This document shows positions 23,463-31,782 of a stretch of 64,000 nucleotides of DNA, piece after piece. Below the pieces are notes generated by a model. It was not told the origin of the DNA. It saw only the letters and a program-made list of their open reading frames with translations, and searched no databases. How positions within the stretch are numbered: position 1 is the stretch's first letter; the number at the start of each line of letters is the position of its first letter. The stretch spans positions 62,001 to 126,000 of the forward strand of contig CAMDMZ010000007.1 in the NCBI GenBank assembly GCA_945902805.1, given 5' to 3'. The position numbers were made by a program, and so were the translations under genes. The stretch comes from Propionivibrio dicarboxylicus (GTDB taxonomy: Bacteria; Pseudomonadota; Gammaproteobacteria; Burkholderiales; Rhodocyclaceae).

Positions 23463-23503
23463 CGTCAAAATCACGCGATTGAAATAATCGCGTGATTTTG
23501 ACG
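23463..23503 (+). promoter_or_regulatory. Perfect 18-bp hairpin between dsrA and dsrB
   Basis: CGTCAAAATCACGCGATT (23463-23480), loop GAAAT, then its exact complement to 23503. It is the strongest stem-loop noticed in the window. No T-run follows, and dsrB starts 47 bp later with a GGAG site, so it is better read as an intercistronic RNA-processing or stability element than as a terminator. Confidence 0.85.
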
Positions 23504-23550
23504 CAAGGCTAATCCCACATTCATATATCGACAATTTTCGGAGACTCACT

Positions 23551-24624
23551 ATGAATCAACCGCAATTGCGCAAGCCGGTCGAGCATTTTCTCGACAACAA
23601 GAAGTACCTCCACCCGAAACTGGTGGCCAACTATGGCAACTGGAAATATCACGATCGTCCCCGTCCCGGCGTTCTGCACCACGTATCCAACACCGGCGAC
23701 CAAGTTTGGTCGGTGCGTGCCGGTACGCAGCGGCAGATGGATGTATTCACCATTCGCAAGCTGTGTGACATCGCCGACCAGTTTGCTGAAGGCCGCGTTC
23801 GTTTCACCATTCGCTCGAACATCGAGTACATGGTTTCCGACGAAGCCAAGGTTGCGCCGCTGATCGCCGAACTCGAAAAGAACGGTTTCCCCGTCGGCGG
23901 AACCGGCAACTCGGTCTCGATGGTTGCCCACACCCAGGGTTGGCTGCACTGCGACATCCCGGGCACAGACGCATCCGGCGTGGTCAAGGCCATGATGGAC
24001 GAGCTCTATGAAGAGTTCAAGACCGAAGAGATGCCGAACCGCGTGCGTCTCTCGACCTCCTGCTGCGAGATCAACTGTGGCGGCCAGGCCGACATCGCTG
24101 TCATCATCCAGCACACCAAACCGCCGAAGATCAACCATGACCTCGTGGCCAACGTTTGCGAGCGCCCGACCGTGGTTGCCCGTTGCCCGGTTGCCGCCAT
24201 CCGTCCGGCGCTGGTCAATGGCAAGCCGTCGCTGGAAGTTGATGAAAAGAAATGTATTTGCTGCGGCGCCTGCTACCCACCGTGCCCCCCGATGCAAATC
24301 AATGATGCCGAGCACTCCAAGCTAGCTATCTGGGTTGGTGGCAAGAACTCCAATGCCCGCTCCAAGCCAACGTTCCATAAACTGGTCGCCTCTGGCCTGC
24401 CGAACAATGCCCCGCGCTGGCCGGAAGTGAACGCCGTCGTCAAAAAGATCCTGATGGCGTACAAGGCCGATGCCCGTCCGTGGGAGCGTATGGCTGATTG
24501 GATCGACCGCATTGGCTGGCCGCGTTTCTTCGAGAAGGCCGACCTTCCCTTCACCAAGTACATGATCGACGATTGGCGCGGTAGCCGTTACAACCTGAAC
24601 GCATCGGCACACGTTCGTTTCTAA
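23551..24624 (+). CDS. dsrB: Reverse dissimilatory sulfite reductase, beta subunit
   Basis: A 357-residue partner of DsrA; the functional enzyme is alpha2-beta2. The siroheme region STSCCEINCGGQAD and PTVVARCPVAAIRP are typical. The ferredoxin domain reads CICCGACYPPCPP. The C-terminal DDWRGSRYNLNASAHVRF is also characteristic. A 102-bp gap from dsrA, unusually long for this operon, holds the perfect hairpin. Confidence 0.98.
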   Translation: MNQPQLRKPVEHFLDNKKYLHPKLVANYGNWKYHDRPRPGVLHHVSNTGDQVWSVRAGTQRQMDVFTIRKLCDIADQFAEGRVRFTIRSNIEYMVSDEAKVAPLIAELEKNGFPVGGTGNSVSMVAHTQGWLHCDIPGTDASGVVKAMMDELYEEFKTEEMPNRVRLSTSCCEINCGGQADIAVIIQHTKPPKINHDLVANVCERPTVVARCPVAAIRPALVNGKPSLEVDEKKCICCGACYPPCPPMQINDAEHSKLAIWVGGKNSNARSKPTFHKLVASGLPNNAPRWPEVNAVVKKILMAYKADARPWERMADWIDRIGWPRFFEKADLPFTKYMIDDWRGSRYNLNASAHVRF

Positions 24625-24660
24625 GTCGATCCAGAGGAATCAAGAAAAGGAAATTCGCCA

Positions 24661-25020
24661 ATGAAGTTCGCGATTCTTATCAATGAAGGGCCGTACCAGC
24701 ATCAGGCATCCGATTCGGCCTACCTGTTTTGCAAGGCCGCGCTCGCGAAAGGACACGAGATTCGTCGCGTGTTCTTCTATCACGACGGTGTCAACAATTC
24801 TTCCGCCCTGACCGAACCCCCTCAGGATGACCGCAATATTGTCGTCCGTTGGGGAAAGCTGGCCGAAGAACATAAGGTCGATCTGGTGGTCTGTGTTGCT
24901 GCGGCGCTGCGTCGCGGCATCAAGGACGACAATCTCGCCGCCGGGTTCCGTATCTCCGGTTTGGGTCAGTTGGTCGAAGCCGGCATCGAGGCCGACCGTC
25001 TCGTCACCTTTGGCGATTAA
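24661..25020 (+). CDS. dsrE: Sulfur-transfer protein DsrE
   Basis: A 119-residue subunit of the DsrE2F2H2 hexamer, which passes sulfur from TusA-type carriers to DsrC. The active-site cysteine is C78 in KVDLVVCVAAALRRG, the same number as in Allochromatium vinosum DsrE. It is 36 bp after dsrB and 9 bp before dsrF. Confidence 0.96.
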   Translation: MKFAILINEGPYQHQASDSAYLFCKAALAKGHEIRRVFFYHDGVNNSSALTEPPQDDRNIVVRWGKLAEEHKVDLVVCVAAALRRGIKDDNLAAGFRISGLGQLVEAGIEADRLVTFGD

Positions 25021-25029
25021 GGAGAAAAC

Positions 25030-25401
25030 ATGTCCGAAGGTGCAATCAAGAAGTTCATGTTCGTCAATCGTAAGGCGCCCTACGGCACCGTCTATGCGCT
25101 CGAAGCGCTCGAAACCGTGCTGATCACCGCCGCTTTCGACCAGGACGTTAGCCTGGTGTTCATGGATGACGGCGTGTTTCAGCTTAAAAAGGGTCAGCAA
25201 ACCAAGGGAATCGAGACCAAGAACTTTTCCCCCACGTATCGCGCCCTGGATGGCTACGACATTGAAAAGCTCTACGTCGAACAGGAATCCATGGAGGCTC
25301 GTGGCCTGACCGAAGACGATCTGCTGGTTGACGTCACGGTTATGTCCCGCGCTGACATGGGCAAGTTGATGGAAGAGATGGACGTTGTCCTCAGCTGCTG
25401 A
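25030..25401 (+). CDS. dsrF: Sulfur-transfer protein DsrF
   Basis: A 123-residue DsrE-like subunit of DsrEFH (KKFMFVNRKAPYGTVYALEALETVLITAAFDQDVSLVFMDDGVFQL). It lacks a cysteine equivalent to DsrE C78, which agrees with a structural role. AAGGAG lies before the start. Confidence 0.96.
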   Translation: MSEGAIKKFMFVNRKAPYGTVYALEALETVLITAAFDQDVSLVFMDDGVFQLKKGQQTKGIETKNFSPTYRALDGYDIEKLYVEQESMEARGLTEDDLLVDVTVMSRADMGKLMEEMDVVLSC

Positions 25402-25427
25402 CAATCAGTCGAACGGAGACCGTATAA

Positions 25428-25724
25428 ATGTTGCACATCATTAACAAGTCACCACAAGAGCGAAATTCGCTCGACTCCTGCCTGCGTGTGACGCAAAGCG
25501 GCGCTGTCCTACTGATCGAGGATGCCGTTTATGCTGCGACGCGTGGTAACGCCGCCGAGGCCAAACTACGCGAAGCGATGGGTAGTCTTAAGGTTTATGC
25601 CCTGGGTCCCGATCTCGACGCGCGCGGAATGTCGGATCGTTTGATCGACGGTGTTACCGCAGTAGACTACGCGGGCTTCGTCGACCTCGTCGCCGAACAC
25701 CCGAACTGCCAGTCGTGGCTGTAA
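25428..25724 (+). CDS. dsrH: Sulfur-transfer protein DsrH (TusB-like)
   Basis: A 98-residue TusB-like subunit of DsrEFH. It shows LHIINKSPQERNSLDSCLR, where C26-like cysteine is the family's second reactive residue, then GAVLLIEDAVYAAT and the C-terminal NCQSWL. It is 26 bp after dsrF. Confidence 0.95.
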   Translation: MLHIINKSPQERNSLDSCLRVTQSGAVLLIEDAVYAATRGNAAEAKLREAMGSLKVYALGPDLDARGMSDRLIDGVTAVDYAGFVDLVAEHPNCQSWL

Positions 25725-25780
25725 AGCGCTGGCTGTAATTCATCCATTTATCACCCGCCTATTTCTCCAAGGAGACACGC

Positions 25781-26116
25781 ATGGCCACAATCGAAGTTAA
25801 CGGCAAGTCCTACGAAACCGATGAAGAGGGTTACTTGGTTGATCTTTCAACCTGGAACGAAGAAGTCGGTGCTTATCTCGCTACCACCGAGCAGGTCAAT
25901 ATGACCGAGCAGCACTGGGAAGTGATCAACTTCCTGCGCGACTACTACAACGAGTTCCAGATTGCCCCGGCCGTTCGCGTGCTGACCAAGGCTATCGGCA
26001 AGAAACTCGGTGCAGACAAGGGTACCAGCCAGTACCTGTATGACCTGTTCCCCTACGGCCCCGCCAAGCAGGCCTGCAAGATCGCCGGTCTGCCGAAGCC
26101 CACCGGCTGCGTCTGA
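25781..26116 (+). CDS. dsrC: Sulfur-carrier protein DsrC
   Basis: A 111-residue protein that carries the sulfur atom oxidised by DsrAB. Both essential cysteines are present on the flexible C-terminal arm: C99 in KQACKIAG and the penultimate C110 in PTGCV. AAGGAGA is a strong ribosome binding site. A hairpin downstream (26135-26167) may protect the 3' end of its message, since DsrC is usually made in excess. Confidence 0.98.
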   Translation: MATIEVNGKSYETDEEGYLVDLSTWNEEVGAYLATTEQVNMTEQHWEVINFLRDYYNEFQIAPAVRVLTKAIGKKLGADKGTSQYLYDLFPYGPAKQACKIAGLPKPTGCV

Positions 26117-26134
26117 TACGTTTGTCTTTCCGGT

Positions 26135-26167
26135 AAGTTCCCGTCGCCTGTTGGCGATGGGGAACTT
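26135..26167 (+). promoter_or_regulatory. Stem-loop between dsrC and dsrM
   Basis: AAGTTCCCGTCGCC (26135-26148), loop TGTT, then GGCGATGGGGAACTT pair in a stem of about 14 bp with one bulged G and one G-T pair. No T-run follows. It is a candidate mRNA-stabilising or partially terminating structure after dsrC. Confidence 0.65.
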
Positions 26168-26222
26168 GCTGCACACCTTTACCGTACCTCGTTGTTTTCG
26201 ACCTAAAACCTAAACGCCCACC

Positions 26223-26948
26223 ATGAACGTCATCTTTGCCATCCTGTTTTATCTGGCCACGCTGATCCTGGTCGGTGGACTTGCCTACAAGATTTACGAT
26301 TTCGCGCGCACTCCGGCGCCACTCAAGATTCCAACGACACCCGCCCCAACAACGGCGCCGGGGGTTGTATTGCGCATGGCTCGTGAAGTCATTTTCTTTG
26401 AAAGTCTATTTAAATCAAATCTATGGATCTGGGCGTTTGGCTACATGTTCCATGTTGGCCTTGCCTTAGTACTGATGCGCCACTTGCGCTACTTTGTCGA
26501 TCCGGTTGGTCCTATCCTTGCGTTCATACAGCCTTTCGGTGTCTACGCGGGATTCGCCATGGTCGCTGGTCTGGGCGGGTTGTGGGCTAGACGCTTTCTG
26601 GTCGCACGCATACGCTACATTTCTACTCCTTCCGACCACCTGATGCTGGCTCTCTTGATCGGCATCGGCCTCACCGGTCTCGGAATGAAGTTCCTGATGC
26701 ATACCGATATCGTGACCGTCAAAGCATTCTTTCTTGGCCTGATGCGCTTCGAGATCAATCCGCTGCCGGCACATCCAGGCGTCTATCTTCATCTGGGATT
26801 GGTCGCCCTTCTGATGATCATCTTCCCGATCAGCAAATTGCTGCACGCACCCGGCGTGTTCTTCTCCCCGACTCGCAACCAGGTCGACAACCCGCGTGAA
26901 GCACGCCACGTTGCACCGTGGGCTGCGCAACTCGACTCGGGCAAGTGA
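26223..26948 (+). CDS. dsrM: DsrM, membrane cytochrome b subunit of DsrMKJOP
   Basis: A 241-residue integral membrane protein of the NarI type with about five or six membrane segments (for example VIFAILFYLATLILVGGLAYKIY and LALVLMRHLRYF). Several histidines in the membrane (MFHVGL, MRHLRY, PGVYLHLGL, KLLHAPG) can bind heme b. It forms the quinone-reactive part of the DsrMK module. It is separated from dsrC by 106 bp that hold a hairpin. Confidence 0.94.
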   Translation: MNVIFAILFYLATLILVGGLAYKIYDFARTPAPLKIPTTPAPTTAPGVVLRMAREVIFFESLFKSNLWIWAFGYMFHVGLALVLMRHLRYFVDPVGPILAFIQPFGVYAGFAMVAGLGGLWARRFLVARIRYISTPSDHLMLALLIGIGLTGLGMKFLMHTDIVTVKAFFLGLMRFEINPLPAHPGVYLHLGLVALLMIIFPISKLLHAPGVFFSPTRNQVDNPREARHVAPWAAQLDSGK

Positions 26949-26959
26949 GGTAAGCATCC

Positions 26960-28489
26960 ATGGCCGCCGAATTCAAGACTCCCGAGTATCGCCCCTTCCC
27001 TACCGTGCCGGAGATGCAACCCGGCGCGATGAGCCACCTGAAGCCCTTCGTCGCGAGTGAAGCGGTACAGACCAACATCGGTTTCCCAGGCAAACTGGAA
27101 GAGGGTTGGGAAGGCCGCGCAATCGACAAGATGGGCGAACTGCTCGGCAAGTACCGGTCGCTCAAGGTGTTCATGGACTCATGTGTCCATTGCGGCGCCT
27201 GTACCGACAAATGCCACTACTTCATTGGCACCAACGACCCCAACAATATGCCGGTGGCGCGCCAGGAGTTGATGCGGTCGGTCTATCGTCGTTATTTCAC
27301 ACTGCCCGGGAAGATCTTCCCGAAGCTGGTGGGGGCCAAGGACCTAACCAAAGACGTGCTCGACCAGTGGTATTCCTACTACTGGCAGTGCTCGGAATGT
27401 CGTCGCTGTTCGGTGTTCTGCCCCTACGGCATCGACACTGCCGAAGTGACCATGGCCGCACGCACCATCATGGACCATATCGGTCAGGGACAGAAATATT
27501 CGAATGAGATCCTGGGCAAGGTGCACAAGATTGGCAACAACCTCGGCTTGCCCGGCCCGGCGCTCTTCAACACGCTGGAGGGCCTGGAAGAAGACGTCAA
27601 GGAAGACACCGGCGTTGATGTGCGCTTCCCGATGGACGTCAAGGGTGCCGAAGTATTGCTCGTTACGCCCTCGGCCGACTTCTTTGCTGAACCACACATT
27701 GACAGTTTGATTGGCTACGCCAAAGTATTCCACGCTGCCGGCGTGAGTTGGACACTTTCCTCGTACGCCTCCGAGGCCGGCAACTTCGGCCTCTTTAACG
27801 GTAGCTACGAAATGATGCGCAAGGTTGCCATGCGCATCCGCACGGCAGCGCTTGAACTCGGCGTCAAACGCATCATTGTCGGCGAGTGTGGTCATGCTTG
27901 GCGCGTTGCCTATGCTTTCTGGAACACGCTGGCGGGTATCGGTGCGGGCGCCAATGACCCATTCGCCATTGAACTGCAGAAGCAACTCGACCCCAACTGC
28001 AAACAGCCGACACACATTTGCGAATACACCTGGGATCTGATCCAACAGGGCCGTCTCAAGTTTGACAAAGAAGCCAACGATCACCGGATTATCACTTTTC
28101 ACGACTCCTGCAACGTTGCACGCGGATCGCGTATGGGTGATTCGCCTGGCGGGCAATTCGAAATTCCGCGCAACATCATCCGCGCGGTCGCCAACAAGTA
28201 TTACGACATGTCACCAGAAACCATTCGCGAAGTCACCTTCTGCTGCGGTGGTGGTGGTGGAGTGCTTACTGATGACTTGCTGGAGCTACGGGTCAAAGGC
28301 GCCTTCCCGCGTATGGAGGCCCTTAATCGCCTGAAAGAAGACCATGGCGTCAATTTCATGGCAACCATTTGTGCAATCTGCAAGGCGCAATTCACCAAGG
28401 TGCTGCCCTACTACGGTTTCAAGATGAACAATGTCGGTGGCGTGCACCAGTTAGTCAGCACCGCCATCGTCCTCGGCAACGAACACTAA
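26960..28489 (+). CDS. dsrK: DsrK, HdrD-like iron-sulfur subunit of DsrMKJOP
   Basis: A 509-residue cytoplasmic subunit that handles the DsrC disulfide. Two 4Fe-4S sites are visible as CVHCGACTDKCHYF and CSECRRCSVFCPYG. The CCG-type catalytic cluster motifs are FHDSCNVARG and TFCCGGGGG with a later CAICKAQF. It starts 11 bp after dsrM and acts with it at the membrane face. Confidence 0.96.
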   Translation: MAAEFKTPEYRPFPTVPEMQPGAMSHLKPFVASEAVQTNIGFPGKLEEGWEGRAIDKMGELLGKYRSLKVFMDSCVHCGACTDKCHYFIGTNDPNNMPVARQELMRSVYRRYFTLPGKIFPKLVGAKDLTKDVLDQWYSYYWQCSECRRCSVFCPYGIDTAEVTMAARTIMDHIGQGQKYSNEILGKVHKIGNNLGLPGPALFNTLEGLEEDVKEDTGVDVRFPMDVKGAEVLLVTPSADFFAEPHIDSLIGYAKVFHAAGVSWTLSSYASEAGNFGLFNGSYEMMRKVAMRIRTAALELGVKRIIVGECGHAWRVAYAFWNTLAGIGAGANDPFAIELQKQLDPNCKQPTHICEYTWDLIQQGRLKFDKEANDHRIITFHDSCNVARGSRMGDSPGGQFEIPRNIIRAVANKYYDMSPETIREVTFCCGGGGGVLTDDLLELRVKGAFPRMEALNRLKEDHGVNFMATICAICKAQFTKVLPYYGFKMNNVGGVHQLVSTAIVLGNEH

Positions 28490-28525
28490 ACCCCATAAAT
28501 ACCCATATCTTCTGGAGAGAGAACC

Positions 28526-30493
28526 ATGTCAGCTCAAGAGACCCCACTGAACTTCCGCCGTTATAAGGAAGGCGATACCCAGTTCAAGCGTTGGCAGGAC
28601 CAGATTTTCTCGGCCAGCTGGTCGCACAAGTGCCCCACGTATATTCAATCCACTCCCCCCTGTCAGGGTTCCTGCCCGGCCGGTGAGGACATTCGTGGCT
28701 ACCTGAATATCGTTCGTGGCATCGAAAAACCGCCAGTTGGTGTTTTGGGTTTCGATGGCAAGCCGATGACGATGCAGGAATACGCCTGGCGCCGCCTGAC
28801 CGAAGCCAACCCCTTCCCCGCCGTGATGGGCCGCGTCTGCCCGGCACCATGTGAAACCGGTTGTAACCGCAACGAAGTGGAAGATCACGTCGGCATCAAC
28901 TCGGTCGAGCACTACCTCGGCGAGTTCGCAATCAAGAACAACCTGCAATTCGCAGCCCCCACCACCAAGACCGGCAAAAAAGTTGCCGTGCTCGGCGGCG
29001 GCCCGGCCGGCCTTTCCGTCGCCTACCAGTTGGCGAAGAAGGGCCACGCGGTTACCGTCTTTGACGATCACGAATATCTCGGCGGCATGATGCGCTATGG
29101 AATTCCTGGTTATCGCACTCCGCGTGACGTGCTCGATGCGGAAATCCAGCGCATCCTCAACTTGGGCGTTGAAGTCAAACTGAAGACTCGTGTCGGCACC
29201 GAGATCAGCATGGACGACATCAACAAGCAGTTCGATGCCGTATTCCTCGGTATGGGCGCCCAATCGGGCCGCGCACTGCCGATCGAAGGCGACATTGATG
29301 CACCGAACGTGGTTACCGCGACCTCCTTCCTCAAGGCGTTTAACGATGGCCGCCTCCAGCACGTCGGTCATCGCGTCGTCGTCGTCGGTGGTGGTGATAC
29401 CTCGATGGACGTCGCTACCGTAGCCCGCCGTCTCGGTCATATCGAGAACGCCAAACCGGGTGATTTCGAAGCCGCCATTGCCGGCCATATGGCCCAGGAC
29501 GTGGCCGACATTTCGATGCGCAAGGGTGCGGACGTCGTCCTGACCTCGATTTTCACGCTCGACAAGATGATGGCCAGCAAGGGCGAATTGGATCACGCCA
29601 AGTCCGAAGGTATCGAAATCATGGGTGGCTGGATGCCTATCGCCGTGATCAAGGGTGCCGATGGTCGCGCCACCGCACTGCGCGTCATGCAGTGCGAAGC
29701 CAAAATGATTGGCCCGCGCCTCGATATCAAGAAAATCGAAGGCACAGAGAAAGATCTTCCGGCTGACCTGATCGTTTCCGCCGTTGGTCAGGCTGTCGAT
29801 TTCACCGGTCTCGAAGTGTTCAACAATGGCAAGGGTGGCATCAGCGCCGACAAGAGCTACGCCGTTGCCGGCAAGCCGGGCGTGTTCGCCGGTGGTGACG
29901 TCATCCGTCCGCACCTGCTGACTACCGCCATCGGTCATGGCGCAATCGCTGCTGACGGCATTGATCAGTTCCTCGCCGGCCATGAACTCGGCCGCCGGCC
30001 GAAGATCGACGTGCACACCTTCGACCTGATGCGCAAGTATGTCGAAAAGGGTGTTCAGTTTGAAGAAATCAAGGAACCCTTGACCGGTACCGACAAAGAG
30101 AAGAACGTAGTCCATAACTTTGACAACCGTTCCGATCGCTATGTGATTCCGCACGATCAGCTCTTCCTCGGCCACTTCGCCTACACCGATCGCAATAAGC
30201 GCCACATCACACACCTGGACAAGGAAACTGCACTCGGCAACTTCGAGGAGCGACTGGAAGCTCTGTCGGACGCTCAGGCCGTCGGCGAGGCCAAACGCTG
30301 CATGAGTTGTGGACTGTGCTTCGAATGCGACAACTGCGTAGTGTATTGCCCGCAGACCGCTGTGTACAAGGTCAAGAAGACCGATGCCACTACGGGTCGC
30401 TACGTCGCTACTGACTACGACAAGTGTATTGGCTGCCATATCTGTTCCGATGTCTGCCCGACTGGCTATATCCAGATGGGTCTTGGCGAGTAA
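28526..30493 (+). CDS. dsrL: DsrL, NAD(P)H:acceptor oxidoreductase partner of rDsrAB
   Basis: A 655-residue iron-sulfur flavoprotein of the GltD type. The N-terminal Fe-S region has CQGSCPAGEDIRGYL and CPAPCETGCNR. The FAD site is [17 protein letters not shown] and the nucleotide site VVVVGGGDTSMDVATVARR. The C-terminal ferredoxin domain carries CMSCGLCFECDNCVVYCPQ and CIGCHICSDVCPTG. DsrL takes electrons from DsrAB to NAD(P)+ in sulfur oxidisers. AGAGAGAA precedes the start. Confidence 0.96.
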   Translation: MSAQETPLNFRRYKEGDTQFKRWQDQIFSASWSHKCPTYIQSTPPCQGSCPAGEDIRGYLNIVRGIEKPPVGVLGFDGKPMTMQEYAWRRLTEANPFPAVMGRVCPAPCETGCNRNEVEDHVGINSVEHYLGEFAIKNNLQFAAPTTKTGKKVAVLGGGPAGLSVAYQLAKKGHAVTVFDDHEYLGGMMRYGIPGYRTPRDVLDAEIQRILNLGVEVKLKTRVGTEISMDDINKQFDAVFLGMGAQSGRALPIEGDIDAPNVVTATSFLKAFNDGRLQHVGHRVVVVGGGDTSMDVATVARRLGHIENAKPGDFEAAIAGHMAQDVADISMRKGADVVLTSIFTLDKMMASKGELDHAKSEGIEIMGGWMPIAVIKGADGRATALRVMQCEAKMIGPRLDIKKIEGTEKDLPADLIVSAVGQAVDFTGLEVFNNGKGGISADKSYAVAGKPGVFAGGDVIRPHLLTTAIGHGAIAADGIDQFLAGHELGRRPKIDVHTFDLMRKYVEKGVQFEEIKEPLTGTDKEKNVVHNFDNRSDRYVIPHDQLFLGHFAYTDRNKRHITHLDKETALGNFEERLEALSDAQAVGEAKRCMSCGLCFECDNCVVYCPQTAVYKVKKTDATTGRYVATDYDKCIGCHICSDVCPTGYIQMGLGE

Positions 30494-30510
30494 TTCGGAA
30501 TCCTGGGATC

Positions 30511-30602
30511 CAAAGACGCGAAGACGCGAAGACGCAAAGAAAACCATGAACAATCGGTTCCACTCTCTTCTGTCGACCCCTCTGCGCCTTTGCGCCTTAG
30601 TG
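30511..30602. repeat. GACGCGAA-type tandem and inverted repeat forming the dsrJ 5' end
   Basis: 30511-30540 is an array of GACGCGAA-like octamers (three units). An imperfect reverse complement (CTCTGCGCC, TTTGCGCCTTAG) lies at 30580-30602. Together they form an imperfect inverted repeat that spans the dsrL-dsrJ gap and the first 19 codons of dsrJ. Words of this kind (AAAGACGC/GCGTCTTT) are known as common intergenic repeats in several bacteria. Confidence 0.8.
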
Positions 30603-30977
30603 TCGATGTTCCTCTCGATCGCCGCCCTGTCAGCACCGACTTTTGCCGGTGATGGCAGTCGCACACCGAAACCGGTGATCGAGATCGACACTCCCGGCAA
30701 GTGCATTGCGCCCGCAGATGAAATGCGCCGCAATCACATGGAAATGCTCAAGCACCAACGCAATCTCACCATGCGTGAAGGTGTTCGCGGCGAACCCGCC
30801 TCGCTCAACGAGTGCATCTCCTGCCACGCCAGCAAGAAGACCGGCTCGGTGCATCAGGAAGGTGAGTTCTGCCAAAGTTGCCACGCCTATGCAGCGGTAA
30901 AGCTCGACTGTTTCGAATGCCACCAGCCGCGGGCCAACTTCAAGACATCCGCATCAAAGCCAGGAATCAAGCCATGA
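30546..30977 (+). CDS. dsrJ: DsrJ, periplasmic triheme cytochrome c of DsrMKJOP
   Basis: A 143-residue cytochrome with three heme sites: CISCH (90-94), CQSCH (109-113) and CFECH (122-126). C53 in GKCIAPADEMRRNHMEML corresponds to the conserved region that supplies the unusual Cys heme ligand in A. vinosum DsrJ. The signal peptide (about 1-34, ending SAPTFA) is encoded by two repeat elements: the octamer-type repeat and a copy of the interspersed word (30621-30644). The ribosome binding site is poor (AAAGAAAACC). It overlaps dsrO by 4 bp. Confidence 0.94.
   Translation: MNNRFHSLLSTPLRLCALVSMFLSIAALSAPTFAGDGSRTPKPVIEIDTPGKCIAPADEMRRNHMEMLKHQRNLTMREGVRGEPASLNECISCHASKKTGSVHQEGEFCQSCHAYAAVKLDCFECHQPRANFKTSASKPGIKP
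30621..30644 (-). repeat. Interspersed 25-bp word, copy G (dsrJ signal peptide)
   Basis: Minus-orientation copy with changes in the middle (CCTGTC for TCTCGC). It is read in frame as AALSAPTF and supplies the c-region and cleavage site of the DsrJ signal peptide. Confidence 0.8.
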
Positions 30978-31780
30978 GCGATAGCAAGCACAACGCCCAG
31001 CCTGAACTTCCGGGCAAAGCACAAACCAACCCGGCGCGTCGAGCCTTTATTGCTGCGGCCGGTGTCGGTGTTGCCGGCTTGGGCTTCACCGCCATTGCTC
31101 CCGGTCTGCATTTAATGGCGGTTGGCGAGGCCAATGCCGCCACAGGAATTGCCACGCGAAAACCCGGTGAAGCCGCTTCGCGCGCCGTACGCTGGGGACT
31201 ATTGGTTGATATTAACAAGTGCGCTCCCGGCTGCACCAAGTGTGTCGAAGCATGCCACACCGAAAATGGTGTCACCGAAAAACTGGCCGATCCGCGCCAG
31301 GCATCGCAGTGGATCCGCAAAGTTGAGCTGACCGATCGTCGCAATGGGAAAAAGACCGAATTGCCGATGATGTGCCAGCACTGCGCCAATCCGCCCTGCG
31401 TAGACGTTTGTCCCACAGGTGCATCGATGAAGCGCGCTGACGGCATCGTGCTGGTCGATCGCCACAGCTGTATTGGCTGCCGTTATTGCATGATGGCGTG
31501 TCCGTACAAAGCCCGTTCGCTGGTACACCTGCCGCTGACTGAACAAAACCCATTGGTCCCCCGCGGTCAAGGCTGCGTGGAGTCCTGTACGCTTTGCGTT
31601 CATCGTATCGATCGCGGTCAGCAACCCGCCTGCGTCGAGCAATGCCCGGAAGGCGCCATGACGTTTGGCGACCTCAACGATCCGAGCAGTGAAATCTCCA
31701 AGCGTATTGCTGCCACCCACACGACACAGGTGCGCTCCGACCTGCGGCTTGATGTCGGTGTGCGCTATCAAGGAATCTGA
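30974..31780 (+). CDS. dsrO: DsrO, periplasmic iron-sulfur subunit of DsrMKJOP
   Basis: A 268-residue Tat-exported ferredoxin-like subunit. The twin-arginine signal is PARRAFIAAAG with a hydrophobic stretch to about residue 56. Cysteine groups for about four 4Fe-4S clusters follow: CAPGCTKCVEACH, CQHCANPPCVDVCPTG, CIGCRYCMMACPY and CVESCTLCVHRI with CVEQCPEGA. It pairs with DsrP. Its ATG overlaps the dsrJ stop (ATGA). Confidence 0.96.
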   Translation: MSDSKHNAQPELPGKAQTNPARRAFIAAAGVGVAGLGFTAIAPGLHLMAVGEANAATGIATRKPGEAASRAVRWGLLVDINKCAPGCTKCVEACHTENGVTEKLADPRQASQWIRKVELTDRRNGKKTELPMMCQHCANPPCVDVCPTGASMKRADGIVLVDRHSCIGCRYCMMACPYKARSLVHLPLTEQNPLVPRGQGCVESCTLCVHRIDRGQQPACVEQCPEGAMTFGDLNDPSSEISKRIAATHTTQVRSDLRLDVGVRYQGI

Positions 31781-31782
31781 CC

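Noticed and set aside
25865-25890. A further copy of the interspersed word in dsrC (GAAGTCGGTGCT)
   Set aside because: Only the first 14 bases match and they encode conserved DsrC residues (EEVGAYL), so this is a chance match.
28529-30733. A very long open frame (734 codons) on the strand opposite dsrL and dsrJ
   Set aside because: It is a mirror of the codon bias of dsrL. It has no ribosome binding site or family-like motifs, and dsrL shows full motif conservation in its own frame. Similar long mirrors lie opposite dsrA (22096-23145), fadD (15707-17359) and the anthranilate ligase (40791-42239).
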